NCBI GenBank assembly: GCA_964023275.1
Contig: OZ029923.1
Location: forward strand, 9,748,238-9,812,237
Origin: Norana najaformis
Taxonomy: Eukaryota; Annelida; Clitellata; Crassiclitellata; Hormogastridae
Direction: 5' to 3'
DNA length: 64,000 bases
Position numbers and translations under genes: made by a program
Notes under the pieces: generated by a model
The model's input: the letters and a program-made list of their open reading frames with translations, nothing else
Told to the model about the DNA's origin: nothing
Databases searched by the model: none
Part shown: piece after piece, positions 46,261-60,434 of the stretch
Position numbering within the stretch: the first letter of the stretch is position 1
Layout: each line of letters starts with the position of its first letter

Positions 46261-46984
46261 ATCACAAATAAACAAAGCACACACTATGAAATATATTATA
46301 TGCACTTAAGTATATATATATAAGTTATATATATGTGTGTGTGTAATAGACGGTGGCTAATGTGCATATGCATACACTGTATTGTTTTGTCTTCAACAAT
46401 CATAGAGCAGAGGATTGGCTTAAGCACACGTCAGACGTTTCAATGTCATACGTAAATAAAATCGTGTTGAAGTACAATACCAATCCCTCTGAACTAACAT
46501 GGTGCGGCAGCCATGGCTACGAAGTGTTAGCGACTTCGTTTTCTTAATCTCGGCATATCGAGCGTATGGCAAGCGCCTGAAGTCTGTATTGTTTGGCAGT
46601 GGTCTCATGGGTCCGGGTCGGGAGCGCCCTGATGAGTTTATTCATGACGCTTTATAAATGTCAGATTACAATTACAATTACAATTACATCCGAAGTCGTT
46701 GTGCCTAGATGTCGCGAATGTTTATGGGTGTAGTAAATTTGAGCCTATTCATATGCTCTGAGGCTGCCACCAATTGGATAGAATAAGAAGCAGTCCCATA
46801 AGCTAACCTCCAGTGACAGCCATGGGTACGAAGTGCTAGAGACTTCATTTTTCTTAGGCTCGGCATATGACGGTGAGTGGCCAGTCCTTTTTAAATCACC
46901 GTCTGATCTTCCTACTGACAGTGTACACTGTACAGTCTGTGTACTCATTTTAAAACCTAGTAGGCTAGGGGCACGAGAGGAGCA

Positions 46985-47070
46985 GAAAACTGAAAACATC
47001 TTCCTGGTCTGGCGGAGATTTGAAACCCCGACCTCTAGGGTGACATTCCATCACGTTAACCACTAGACTA
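46985..47070 (-). repeat. tRNA-like SINE head
   Basis: On the minus strand it reads TAGTCTAGTGGTTAACGTGA, then GGGGTTTCAAATCTCC, an A/B-box pair like that at 42050-42125. Confidence 0.55.
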
Positions 47071-47157
47071 CTGAATCAATATAACAATCAACTTGGTACC
47101 GCGTCATTGACAAGGCTACGCTCAGCTTAGTTTGCCACGACAGACAGACAGACAGAC

Positions 47158-47205
47158 AGACGGTTCCCCTTTCGTTCCGCTTCAGTGGCTCTTGTTATGC
47201 TTCAG
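47158..47205 (+). repeat. left arm of a perfect 48-base inverted repeat
   Basis: AGACGGTTCCCCTTTCGTTC, then CGCTTCAGTGGCTCTTGTTA and TGCTTCAG. It is the exact reverse complement of 47975-48022. Confidence 0.93.
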
Positions 47206-47974
47206 ACAGAAAAATGGAGGACAATATACATACCTATATTACCTATAAACACACACATACATATATACATACATACATGCATCATACACACCCAATACGT
47301 AGGATGAATGTCTGCATATTTATTTAGATGTTAATGAGGTTTAAGTTTGCTTCACTTTAACTTCATTTGCATGTGAATGAAGTTGAAAAGTATATCTGCC
47401 ACGTGCCATAGTGAAACTTAGGAGAAGCTCTTCGGCCCTTGAGCCGGCATTGGAGGAATACCAAGATTTCGGAGAACAACAATAATAATAATATTAATAT
47501 TATTATAATATTATTATTAATAATATTAATAATAATAAGACGATTTATAGAGCCCCATAGAATGCCGAGGCCGAGAAAAGGATGCCGAACATGTACAGTT
47601 ATTCGCTGTTTACTTCCCAATTTACTCCGAAACTAATTCTACTGCTCGTTGGATGAGATAAGGGTGCGTGAACAACTTGTCCATGGTCGTCACACAAATC
47701 AGTTCGGCTGGCTCGAACTGAAATCTTTCGAATGCATACCAAGCTCTTTAGACAGATGTATCACATTTATCAAGTAGCATTGAAGCAGTATATATAGTAC
47801 GTACTCATATACACTATATATATACTCTAGGACGTACTTAAATAATATAGGACGTATATATACATATATATATATATACTTCCTATAGTATGATGACAAT
47901 GTATGTTAATCAATGTTGCATCGCAACACAGCTTTCTGGCTCAAAGATTCCCTGTACATTTACATCTGAAAGAG

Positions 47975-48022
47975 CTGAAGCATAACAAGAGCCACTGAAG
48001 CGGAACGAAAGGGGAACCGTCT
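47975..48022 (-). repeat. right arm of a perfect 48-base inverted repeat
   Basis: Exact reverse complement of 47158-47205. The 769 bases between the arms hold short AT microsatellites and an S4 SINE fragment, with no transposase-like frame. This is consistent with a non-autonomous DNA element. Confidence 0.93.
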
Positions 48023-48254
48023 GAAACACTTTGTTGAATAGTAATCTTCCGCAGTGAAACACGAGGCTTTGGCGTCTAGCGAGAACAAACGTCGCTTAAT
48101 ATATCATTGAGTATCACTGAAGCAGATGTTGTTCCCAAGATGCAGCCCGATTTTTGCGCAACTTCCTCGCATTTGGTCGAGAATAAATTGGTGAGAAAGT
48201 TTACGTGATCGCTCAGGAAGGCCTTGTAGGATTTTTAAAGATGTCTGTCGGCCT

Positions 48255-48600
48255 GTATGTGTATGTATGTATGTATGTATGTATGTATGCATGCATGTAT
48301 GTATGTATGTACTGCATGTAGGCCATGTATGTATGTATATATGTATGTAAGTGTGTTTATAGGTAATATAGGTATGTATACATGTATGTATGTATATATA
48401 TGTCTGTATCGTGTATATATATATGTATTATGTATATCTATGTATGTATTATTTATATATATATGTATTATGTATATCTATGTATGTATTATGTATATAT
48501 ATATGTGCGTATTTATGTATGTATGTATGTATATATGCATGTTTTATGTATGTATATATGCATGTATTATGTATGTATATAAGTATGTATGTATCCCTTT
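48255..48600. repeat. TATG/TATA tetranucleotide array
   Basis: ATGTATGTATGT runs grade into ATATATATGTATTATG repeats of about 36 bases near 48400-48510. Confidence 0.9.
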
Positions 48601-50913
48601 CCTTTCCTTCTCTGCCCTTCCCTTCCCGTACTTAACCTGATCTTACATTACCTTACACCCTTAGCCTAATTCTTTACCTCTCCTTCTGTTATGCCCTATA
48701 CCGAGTTCCTTCAGTTTACCTTTCCTTACCGTACCTTACTTTATCTTACCTATGTTACCATATTACATTACCTGACTTTACAACACACTACCACAATAGA
48801 CTACGAACATCCTGTTACTTCTGCGTAAGTGAACCTTGACGCGTTAGTCATGCTGAAGCTTCACAGCCAATCACGCATGAGTGAACTCGTTGTGAGCCAA
48901 CAGTAACAAGTGTAGAGATGAAACGTGTGTTTCTATTTCGTAGTTTACGGTTGGCAAGAACTTCATATCTTTGATAAGTATCGGGGGGGGGGGGAGAGGA
49001 GAACCCGTATTGGGGTCAACTGTTCATTTAACCTCCACAAGGACCACGTCTGAGTAGATCGACCTGGTGTTGCCTGAGCCAACACGAGTAAAATTCTTGG
49101 TTTCCTTGACATAGTTTGCGAATGAGCGATGCGTTGATATGTTCCACTGTTTTAGACCTACTCTATTCTATTATGCTGTATTTGTTCTGATTTGTTCTGA
49201 TATGTTCTAGTATTCTGACATGCTCTACTATGTTCCAGTACGTTGAATTGTTTCATTATGTTCTGATACGTTCTATCATGTTGTGCTATGTCCTATTATA
49301 TTCTAATATGTTCTATTATATTACAAAATGCAATAATATGTTCTAAGCGATTCTAAATGTTTAAGTGGTGATTGAAACTTTATTTAAAAATAAGCAATCT
49401 GTGTAACGCAAAATAAAAATTTTAATAGTTTAAACAAATAATGAAATATTCAATAGTAAATACAACAACTAAATGGCAATAACTGAACAATAGAATATAA
49501 AAATAGCTCAATAGCATACGCAATAGTTTGAAAAAGCAATCGACTGGTTAAGAGAAGAATAATTTGCATCTTATCCATTCTAGAAACTTCTACTTCGCGG
49601 TTATCGTGGAGGAGAAATGAATCATTGATCGATGTTCAATTCTCAGCAGAACTGTACTCCGATATCCTTTGAGGTATCTTTATAAACCCAGATATCTTTA
49701 GAAACTAATGTTGGTCCTTGAGACAGAACGGAAGGGGATTGAACAAATGTAACTTTAGATGTTCTTAGAAAAGTTTAAATGGAAATGAGAAATCTGCCTG
49801 CATCGAAATCCCAGCCTCGCCATAGAGCGAGAAACCCATTTTCATGAAAGGTTGAAATTAAAAAAATTCATAATGCAGCATGTTCTTACAGAAGCATAAA
49901 CAATACAATAGCAAAAGTATCAGCTGCAGTACTTAATCATATCCCTAGAACTAGAACGTTGTTATAGCAACAGAATGTTGCGTTGCAACAGTATCAGCTG
50001 AAATACTTAAAATAGCCCTATTAAGAGAATGTTTAATATCTACAGAACACTGTCGTGTAGGCATATAGAAGGAAGTGGTGTCATGGCAAAGCGCTATTGT
50101 CCTAGTAACCCAGCCGTATCTTAGTAACATAAAATAAATGACATAAAATGACGTAATATAGTAGCAATGCTATGAACTGATACAGTTAACAAAGTCACAT
50201 ACTAGAAAAAAGCACTCCCATCCACTAACATGAAACTAGCTTCTAGAGTAACTACTATTGTACCATATAACGGCTATACAACTGCTACTTATACCTTCAT
50301 AACGCCTAGACAGCAGCTATATAACTGTATTAGACCTGTATTAAACTGCTACATAATAACTACAAAACTGCTCAAAACTGCAAATTTTTATGCAGCTGCT
50401 ACATAACTGCTTCAAAATTGCGCAAGAACTGCAACGAAACTGAAGCAAGTTTGCACCACAATTGCAGACAATCTGCACCGTATTTAAAACAGAACTGCTA
50501 CAAAATTGCAACAGAAGTGTCATAATTGCTACCTAACTGCTGCAATACGACAAAAGAACTGAGTCATAACTGCTCCAGTCTACAACTGGAATACTTGACA
50601 CAGAAATATGTCAATATAAGTTGTTTTGTAAGAGTATTTAGCAACTTCCATAGCACAAGTGTCTAGTGCACAAGGCATCAGCCGATGGCAAACCAACCCA
50701 AGCCACAATCAGGTCAAAATCTAGAAGATCAGTTTTCTAAAACAGAAAGGCACCCTAAGTTGGATAAGCAATATGAAGGTTATGTCTTAAGTTGAGACCG
50801 AAATAAGACTGAGTCTTAATATTATAACAGCTGCAGTGTTAGTCAGGCTCAAATTGTTCGCTTCAGGAGTGAGTGTAAGAAGCCCTGCTTCAGCTGAATA
50901 CGTCAAGAGCTAC

Positions 50914-51039
50914 TCAGAAGTTCTCGTAATGGTGAACAAAAAGTGCGTCATCCGTATTCTTGTTCTCGTTGGAGCATGCCGTTTCGACATTCCTAGTCAT
51001 TGGAGGCGGACCACAGCTGAAGACGCCGAACACGTTAGT
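50914..51039 (-). CDS. DUOX: DUOX-B exon 31 equivalent, C terminus
   Basis: It contains [20 protein letters not shown] and ends VHHYENF then TGA, the usual DUOX terminus. Same 126-base length as in DUOX-A. Confidence 0.95.
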   Translation of the reverse strand, partial: TNVFGVFSCGPPPMTRNVETACSNENKNTDDALFVHHYENF

Positions 51040-54000
51040 CTACAAGACAAAAAAATTCCCATCTCCTATGTAGGTACGAATACGGACATATGTAACACAG
51101 TCTGAACATATGAGAACATAACCGAGGCCCCACGTATGCAAAAAGGAAGTAAAGTCACTTAACCCTTTACATGTTTCTTACTTGCAAATTGAAGCCTAAG
51201 CAATAAAACGGTATCTGAATATTACTAATCATCTACTCATTAGCTCATCACCTAAAATCTGTAGCGTTCTGACTCAGCGAAATGGTATTGATCATCTATT
51301 CAAAATGGCGTCCGCCAGGAGAGTTGATAAGCCACTGCTACTATATTATCAACATTTTCTGAATAATAAATTACATAACACTTTTGATTATATAACTGGT
51401 TCGTCATTTACGCCGTGTGTGGCCGTGGTTGGTCGTGTTCTTGTGATAATTATTTATTTAAAATTCTGATCGATGTTTTGACAATGCGCACCCTAACAAC
51501 TAGGCTATCTCGCACCCTAGCATACGTCCGGTCTTAGATCTGTAAGAAAACCAGTAGCACTGAGGAACGGCCATTCTGCCCTGTTTTTTGCCTTGCTTTA
51601 TCTCGCCTTTTCTTACCATACTTAGACTTACCTTGCCCTACCTTATCTCTTAGGGTCTACCAGTTTAGCGCAAAGGCAAACCAAGACATACTCTTCTTTT
51701 TGATCGACTGATTTGCACATTAAAGCTCTCTTAAAGAACTTCTCAAAAGTGAAGTATGCAGCTTCAGAAAACAACACGAAGCTGTAAAAAGCACACTTGA
51801 GTTTTACTGATACTTAATGGCATACCTTTGGCATTCCTGAACAATACTGACCCATGCCATATAACGTCTCTTATGCCTTCTTCGGTTGGACTGAATGAGA
51901 TGGAGAGTCGCGAGTTTCAATTTGCATTTAGGTTTTAGCCTAACGGTCTCTTAAGTTTTACGATTATCTCCCACATAAATATTGCGAAGTTTTTAACAAT
52001 TTGCATAATGAAGGTGAATAGTGCATGACATGAGACATTTCACATCTAAGCGCTATCGTATTATTAGTCAACTTTATTCTAATGTATCTCACCAATGTCA
52101 CACGATTCTATTCAATATCTGAATTGATCAGATCACGTAAGATAAAATATCATAATATAGGATAGGGTATATGATACAATGGTAACATAATGTTTGATAC
52201 ATGATATATAAAATGTTAGAATACGATATACGATAGAATATGATATATGATAGGATACTGTAGGATATTACAAGAGAGGATAGCATAGGAAAGGGTAGGA
52301 TAAGATCCGGTATGATTGGACTGAATTGGAGTAGACTGGACTACACTATACAAGACCAAACCATATAAGATTAGATTAGATTCGATCAGAGTATTTGTCA
52401 TTCGAACTGAGTAGCAGGTGGTTACTTACATCTATATGTTCACTGCGAATGGCCTTGAAGAACTGTTCAAAGTCCGGGCGGCCAAAGTGGGTGATGGACT
52501 TGAGACCGGTAAACAAACTGCGGTCAGATATTTTCTGGAAGTATCGCTCGCAGATGTACTGGAAAAAAGATAAGCAAGGAGTACTGGTTGTGTTTTTCAG
52601 CAATTCTTGCTCATTTTTCTATCTTCTCTTTCTGCTTCCCACCCCTACCACCGCTACCACCACCGCTACAAATACTACTATCATCATTATCATCACCAAT
52701 ACCACTACCGTATAAGTCGCCTTCTTCTACTGCTCCTTCTTCTTCTCCTTTTTCGCTTCCTCCCTTGCTCTTCCTTTTTTTCTTTTTCACCAAAACTCGG
52801 CTGAGCATAGCCCACTCAGCGACGCAGCACGATGCTGTTGTGCCCTTTGCCTTTCTTCGTTCTGTATAAAGGCTTTTCAGATACTTCTCCACCTTTCCAG
52901 TCCTCCTAGGTCGGCCTCGCGGTCTTCTCCAATCTTTGGGTGGCTTGTTCACTGCGGTCCACAGGATCATCATCATCATCATCGTCATCGTCATCGTCAT
53001 CGCCGTCATCATCACAATTATCAAGACCACCATCATCTACACCGCCATAATCGTCACCACCACCACTGAAATCATCACTATCACAATTACTCCCATTATC
53101 CTGTGAACACTACAACTACCAACACAAACGACCACCATCATCACCATCACCACCAAAACTACTATCACCATAATCATAATTACAACCACTACCATGATGA
53201 TCATCTTCATTTCCACTATCATAATCATCATCACCCCTACCCAAAACTACCGCTACGCCACCAACAATCCCTACCACCATAACTACCCTTATCACCAGCA
53301 CAACAACCACCTACCACCTCCACTTTTAAAGCACCAACACCATAACCATACAACTGCCATTACCACCACCTCTGCCATACCCACATCTACCTCACCCACG
53401 TCCACCTCACTGCTCACCACCACTACCAAAGCACCATAAAAACCACCACCTTTACCACCACCACCACTACCATCGTCGTCAATCTCTCTTCACCACCACC
53501 ACCACTACCACCTGTCCTCACAAACGTGAAGAGCCGAGTCTTACAAGCATCGTGGTTCGAATGTCGAACTTCTCCTTGAACTGGGTGATGAAGATGTGAG
53601 CTGAGACGATTCCTCGCGTGTCCTTGTCCTCGACCTCTCGAATGATGTCGGTCATCCACTCGAAGTGGCGCTGGGTTCGCGTCACCCACAGGAAGTAGAT
53701 CTGAAACCACAGGAACAACTTAAATAAACCTAGCGACCGCAGACAGCGAGGTCTCAGTATCTTCTCTAAGGCAAGTGAAGGTATAATAAGGCAAGAGGAG
53801 GCAAGATAAGGTATGGTAAATTAAGGTAAGAGAAGGGCAGATTAGGTAAGATAAGATGGGGTAGAGTAAGGTATTATATATAAGGTGAGCCTTAGAAGGT
53901 AATTTATGTAGGGTAAGGTATATAAGGTAAATTAAGGTAAGCTAAGGTGAGTTAACGTAAAGAAAGGTAAATGATGTTAAAATGGTTAAGGTAAGGCAAG

Positions 54001-57000
54001 GTAAGGTAAAGTGAAACAAGGATGAATGTTGTCTACAAACGCATGTCTTCAAACAATAGTGATAACAGACCAAACGCGCGACAAAACATATTACAATATG
54101 TAAATCGGCATATGAATACGCATAAAGTATGTTAATGAATATTCATGTTACAGTGTATACCTTCTTGCAGGCGAACCTGACTCCAGTCTGCGATTTGTTG
54201 GCGATGTCCTTGAGAATGGAGGCAAACGGAGTGACCCCAATTCCTCCTCCAACGAGGATCGAGACCTCGTACTTGCACCAGTCCTGGTGACCTTCGCCGT
54301 AAGGTCCATCAAGAAAGACCTGCGACGAACAGAAGAAGTGGTGCAGTCGCTCAGCACGGTGGTAATTTTGGTCGCGCGCTTGGTCTGTTACCAAACGACT
54401 GTGGGTTCGAGTCTGCTGTTGGGACTCCCACTATGAAACACTTTGGACAAGTTGTCTGCGCACATTTGTCTCGCTACGGACACTGAAGATTCAGATTTAG
54501 TAATCTTGAGGTTTGAGGCCGCATTATGTGCAACAAATAAAAAAGTGACATGGCCATATTTCAACACAAAAAACCAAATCGCACGGGTCCTGTTTAACTT
54601 CCCGCCACGATAAAAGGATATTCCAGCATTTCTCCAAACCCAAACACCCCCCATCGTAGCTGCCACGCTGTCTTTCCGTCTGACTTTTTGATCTTGACCT
54701 GGGATCGAACCCTTTTGCCTATCGATTTTGATTTGACTGAACGCCTGTGAATAAGCTGGTCCCCGCGGCACGGCTTTCGTTGGGAGCTGTAGAAATCTCG
54801 GAATTATGATTACGATTACGATTTCTATTTCACTGTCGCCATCTAGCGAACTCAGCTACAGAACAGTATGTCTGACCGTACAAATCACAGAGATTACTCT
54901 TAATGTAAATGTGCACATTTTTCTACAGCGAATGTAAGACCTTCTTTAAAAACTGACTCTGTTAAGCTGTTTGGAGCGGCCGCAAAAGAGGCAGCCATGG
55001 TCTCCTGGCTACCGGAATTGGTTCTTGACATGGCACCTTTGGACAACCCCACGGACTTGACGCAGCGCTCGTGAATAAGCTGGTGCCCTGCGTTTAGCTT
55101 TTAAATAGCGCTTTAGAAACTTCGAGTTTACGATTACGATTACTTCTATGCTTCATGGGAGTTTCTATAGAGACGTCTAAAAAGTTTATTACCTTTAACT
55201 TCAGATTGAGACGTGTATTACCTTTATTTTTAAGCTGCTGATGAGTTTTAAAGGTATGTAAACACAGGTATTACCTTTTACCTTTCTATATGGTCGTGTT
55301 ACCTTGACTTTTCGTACTTCTACGTGTGTACCTTGGGTAGGGAGTGTTCCAGCAGCACCCGAGGGTCGTAGAGCCTCCGAATGCTGATAGTCCAGGGTCC
55401 GACTGCCCGGATGTGGAAGCCAAGGTTCTCCTCGTGAGGGGCAGAGGTCAAGGTGAAGGGATGGTACTCGTCCTTGCTGTGAGCCAGGCAGGCGATTCGG
55501 ACCCACTGCCCGGAACGGTATTCGAAGTTCTGCGGCTTGCGTATTTCCAAATAGGTAACGTCTGGAAATGGAGACTATTGTTTCATTGGAGTCGTTGTTA
55601 GGACTGTGTTTATATAATATTCCATCTTGTCGTCTTCATTATCATGATAGTCATTATCATAATAATCATGACAATCAGCATCACCACCGTTATCATTAAA
55701 TTAAACTATTTGATTAGATCGAATTGGAGCCAATAAGACTGGAAAAGACTGGATTAGACTGAAGAATAGAACAGAATAGAACAGAATAGAACAGAATAGA
55801 ACAGAATAGAACAGAATAGAACAGAATAGAACAGAATAGAACAGAATAGAACAGAATAGAACAGAATAGAACAGAATAGAACAGAATAGAACAGAATAGA
55901 ACAGAATAGAACAGAATAGAACAGAATAGAACAGAACAGAACAGAATAGATTAGATTAGATTAGAGTGGAGATGTGTGGAGTAGATGGAGTAAAGAAAGA
56001 TGGAGTGTAGTAGAATAAATGTGAGTAGAACAGAACAGAACATATTAGGATGGACTGGAATAGACTTGACTATAATAAACTGGATTGGATAGGATTAGAT
56101 TAGTTTAGAACATATTAGATTCGATTAGATTAGATGCGATCAGGTTAGTCACCAGATGGCAGTAGTTCAGCCTTGACGACGGCTATTTCAATCTTCTTCC
56201 TGCTGATGCTGATAAGCTGATCGATGGTGAAGAGAATGGCGGGACCGAGGAAGAAATAGTAGAACAGAGGAGGTTGGACGAGGCGCCCGGCCCCGTGCAG
56301 AATCAGCATGATGAAGAAGATAGGGTAGGTGTTGTGAGTGTACCAGAAGCCTTTGTAGGTGTGGCGTCGTGCATACTGGATTCCAAATACGTAAATGATG
56401 AACATGTGGATTGTCAGGAAAACGCCCGTCAGACCTGGAACGAAAGATGCAGTGAGTGAGCAAGCTAGTTAATGAATGAATTAATTAATTTGTGAATATA
56501 TTAATGCCTGTGTTGAATTTATAAATTAATAACAACTAAATAAAGAAATAAACCATCCAACAAATCAGGCAGTCTTACAACCAGCCAGTCAGGCAGTCAG
56601 ACAGCAAGTAAGGCAATCATCCAGTCAGCTGCAATCAGGCAGTCAGACAGCAAGGAAGGCAATCATTCAGCCAGCTGCTTTCAAATTTGTATTTGCTCAC
56701 CCGTAATGGTTTCCCAGCACCAGCGATGGAACTTCGGTAAGGCATCCGTTCTATAAATTCACAAACGGAGGACAGATATTTATAAGACTTGTACAAAGGC
56801 GTGTCTTAGTATCTGCTGTTAATAAATTTTACATTATAAGTGTCTCAAGCAACGCCTACACAGGTGACGTGCTTTGAGATATCATACTTAGCCTATTCTA
56901 TTGTTAAAGGTGTTAAAACTTATAAGAAAATACTTTTGAACTCCTTCCACTCTTCTTGTCCCTCTCCCTCTCTAATTACCATCCCCTTTGCCTCTGCCTC

Positions 57001-60000
57001 TGCCTCCTTTCCATTTCCACTTGTTCTATTATAGCTGAGACAACTTACGGATGGAAAAAGTTGCGAAAGAGACATGCAAGGTCGTTGGCAGTCTGCGTCG
57101 AGATGTGATAGAAGTTGATGCAATGGCCGATGATGTGGACAACTGGATCAAATATAACAACATCATGATCACGATTTAAATTTGACTTTGAGTCAATTAT
57201 TATGATTCTTCATAGATCAGCAACGTATGATCCATCACCCAGGCTTTGATTAGACCAGACAAGACTAGACTAGACTAGACTAGACTAGACAAGACTGGAA
57301 TACACTAAAATAGACCAGAAAAGGGTAGACTGGATTAGACTATGCTATAAAAGAAAATACTAGATAAGAATAGAATACGATAGAATAGAATGGCATAGAA
57401 TGGAACAGGATAGAACAGAATAGAATAGAGTAGACTAGATTACACTAGTTCATGTAAGATTATAACAGATTTGATTACACCCGATTAGGCTAGATTTTCA
57501 GCCTAGTTTAGATTAGATTAGAGCAAGCCAAGATCTCCACAACATCCGAACCGATCCGATCATAGGTCATGTCAGATGTGATCATATTACATAATATCAG
57601 ATCATATCAGATAAGATCAGATAAGATTAGATCTATTTAGAGTAAGCCACGATTTCCCATTCTCAAGACTTACGGGTGAAGAGGATGGCTAGGAACGAGA
57701 TGTACTTGTGGAACGAGATTGCGTTGTCAAATGGTATGAATCGATGCAGAACGGTCTCACGGAGAAAGGTGATGAGGTTGCGACACATTGTGACCAAAAG
57801 ACACGAGTAGGTGAACATCATAGCACTCGCCGCTCCACGTGTCACTGTCACCCCGTATCCGGCTATTCGGCGAAGTCCCGAGTGCTCACGCTCCACGGAG
57901 TAGTCTGAAAGAAGTGGGAAAAGGTAAAAGTCAGCTGGTAAAAGGTAAGAGGGAAAATGCAAGGGTAAAGTTGGTTAAAGATAAAGGTGACAGTCAACGG
58001 TTATAAGAACTTGTAGGTTAAGATAATAGGCAAACGTGACAAAATGTAAAAGTAAACAGCAAAGGCAGATGCTAAAGGTAAATAGATTAAAGGTAGAAGG
58101 TAAAAGTAAAGGTGATAGGTAAAAGTGACAAAATATAAAGCCTAAAGGTACAGGTAAAATAATTGACTTCATATCACGCTGTTTGTGATTCTTTGTTGTT
58201 TCTGTATAGCTTGTTTGTAACTGCTACAATGTGCTAGCTCGTGTTATTTTTTGTCAGCTGGTGCTATGCTGTGAATCTGAGTTCCAATGAGTTGCAGTCA
58301 GATGGGTAGGTTTGAGTTCTGTTGTGCTGAGTTCAACTCAGTTCAGTTCAGTTCAGCTGACTGCAGTTCATTCAGTTTCATTTAATTTCAGTTCAGCTCA
58401 AACCCAAAAAAGGATTACGCATCAGAACAAACGTCACCAAGATTGGGCTACACTTCGACAAATGTAATGAGAATTACAGTACACTCCAATTGTAACGAGA
58501 ACTGGCTTACAGTAAGCCCTTTCGATGAAGATTCCTAGAGTGACGAGAGTGTAGAGGGACATCCAGAAGATCTCTTTTCGGTAGTTCTCCGTGAATCGCA
58601 AGAACGATGCCCATCTCTCGGCGCTTGGAGTGGCCGGTGAAGGTCTCTCGATCGGCTTGATCGTGTCGATCAGCGACTGGCGAATTTTTTTCGACTCCGA
58701 TTCGTCGTGGCTGTTATACAATACAATACAATGCATTGTTTTATAACGTCCCATGCAATACAATATTATATTATATAAGCAAGTATTTAGTTAACAATAG
58801 TTTCTTACAGGCACCTTCTCGTTATTACATTACTTCCATACTGCAATCATTGCACTGGGTTCATACTGAACAATTAATGCAGTTCAGAACATGTCTCATA
58901 GTTTGAAAAGTAATGAACACATTGGCCACCAAATTATCTTTCGTCTTTGTTCATCCATCAGATTGAGAAATAATATCACTCGTTCATAAGTTGTTTTGAA
59001 TCTTGTAATACTCCAAGCAAGCAAGATTTATTTGTTCCCGTGTTATTAGCCAGGTAGCGTTCATTAGTACCCCAATCAAGAACGGTACTGGGTTCACGGG
59101 CTCCTCTGTCACTGGGCGAGGGATCTAGAATTCGCTGCCTGTTTCTGTCCGTTAGCAGATTCTCTGACGTCAATTAGGTCAGGGCTGAAGTCCCTACTTA
59201 TCTATATTGCTTATCCTCTGTAGCCTTTCTTACGGTCTCAAAGGTCTCACGAAACTCGACTAATTCTGTCCAATGGTTAAATTTTGGCTTGCACTTTTGC
59301 TTAGAAGTGACCATCGATTGATGCCGTGCGCATTACAATAACGGCGCCATAGAAGTGTTCGTATTAGATTGAATTCGATTAGGTTACCTGTATACAGTTA
59401 CCCAATTACACCTGTGTTGCTATATGTATAATCATCAAGGTAAATATGGTTCAGGTATAGTCGCACCTGTAGGCTCTGAGAATGGTCTTTCGTGCCTTTA
59501 GTGTCGCATTTTCCCTCCTGCCCTTCATTTCGGGGGCTTTCACGTCGCCGACTGTAAATTACCATCGCAAAAACGTCAGCAGGTACACATACCTCATTTA
59601 TGATGACGATTAGGACGATAATTGAAACGATAATAATACTGACAATGATTTTGAAGATGCTGTCCATGTTCTTGATGACAATGCTAATAACAATTATGCC
59701 AATAATTACTGCCCTCTCTGTGCACTAGTTCAACAAATTGTTTCATCTTGAAAATTGGCTGGTGGGGCCAGCTTCCCCATTAGCTACGAGCCATTATAAG
59801 CAGTTGTCAAAAAACTGACCCAATTTTGAGAACTTTATCCCAGCATATTGTATTTTCTAAACAACCTTTCTTTGTTCCCATATTATTCGCCATATACCGA
59901 TCACCAGCAATTTTTCCTCACAATATGACAGCGTTTACACACATCAGAGTTTACATACATAATAGCAAGACCACGAAGGCTATTACTATATAGATAATTT

Positions 60001-60200
60001 ACCTATTTTGCATAGAACAACTGCGCACTAGTTCGGCAAAATTCTCTTCTGGGAAAAATCCCTGTTGCTCCATGTTTCTCCCTCAGCTTTCCCTCCGCCT
60101 TCCTTCCACTACCTCTCCCCGCTCCTCCTTTTTCTTCTCCACAATCTCTACCTCTCAATTTATTCTCTTAGTCTCCCTTCTCTCATCTATCTATCTGTCT

Positions 60201-60254
<54 letters not shown>

Positions 60255-60393
60255 ATATATATATACAAGGTGGCCTTCTCTTGGCCATGTCCCCGTCCCT
60301 TTTTTTGTCAAGTGGAAAGAAATTAACGACCGACCGATCGTCCCACCAACTGTACTAAATGGAGCAGGAACCACGGTTACACGTGTTCTAGCC

Positions 60394-60434
<41 letters not shown>

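Larger units (their letters stand above)
43251..50913. other. spacer between DUOX-A 5' end and DUOX-B 3' end
   Basis: No coding exon is supported in 7.6 kb. It should hold the DUOX-A promoter (immediately above 43250) and the DUOX-B 3' UTR (immediately below 50914). The content is an S3 copy at 44045-44152, ATTAG-type repeats at 44260-44350, tetranucleotide arrays, an inverted-repeat pair at 47158-47205 and 47975-48022, and a tract rich in ACTGC at 50270-50580. I saw no DUOXA maturation-factor exon. Confidence 0.5.

Noticed and set aside
48257..48640. 127-codon frame similar to the above
   Set aside because: Also a TATG/TATA repeat, with no protein-like composition outside it.
52611..53036. 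141-codon minus-strand frame with a Met/Thr-rich start and a charged middle
   Set aside because: It lies in a CAT/CAC repeat tract in a DUOX-B intron. The segment near 52800-52920 has [12 protein letters not shown] text but no splice context.
54388..54771. 127-codon minus-strand open frame
   Set aside because: It spans a tRNA-like SINE head and an S1 SINE in reverse orientation; repeat-derived.
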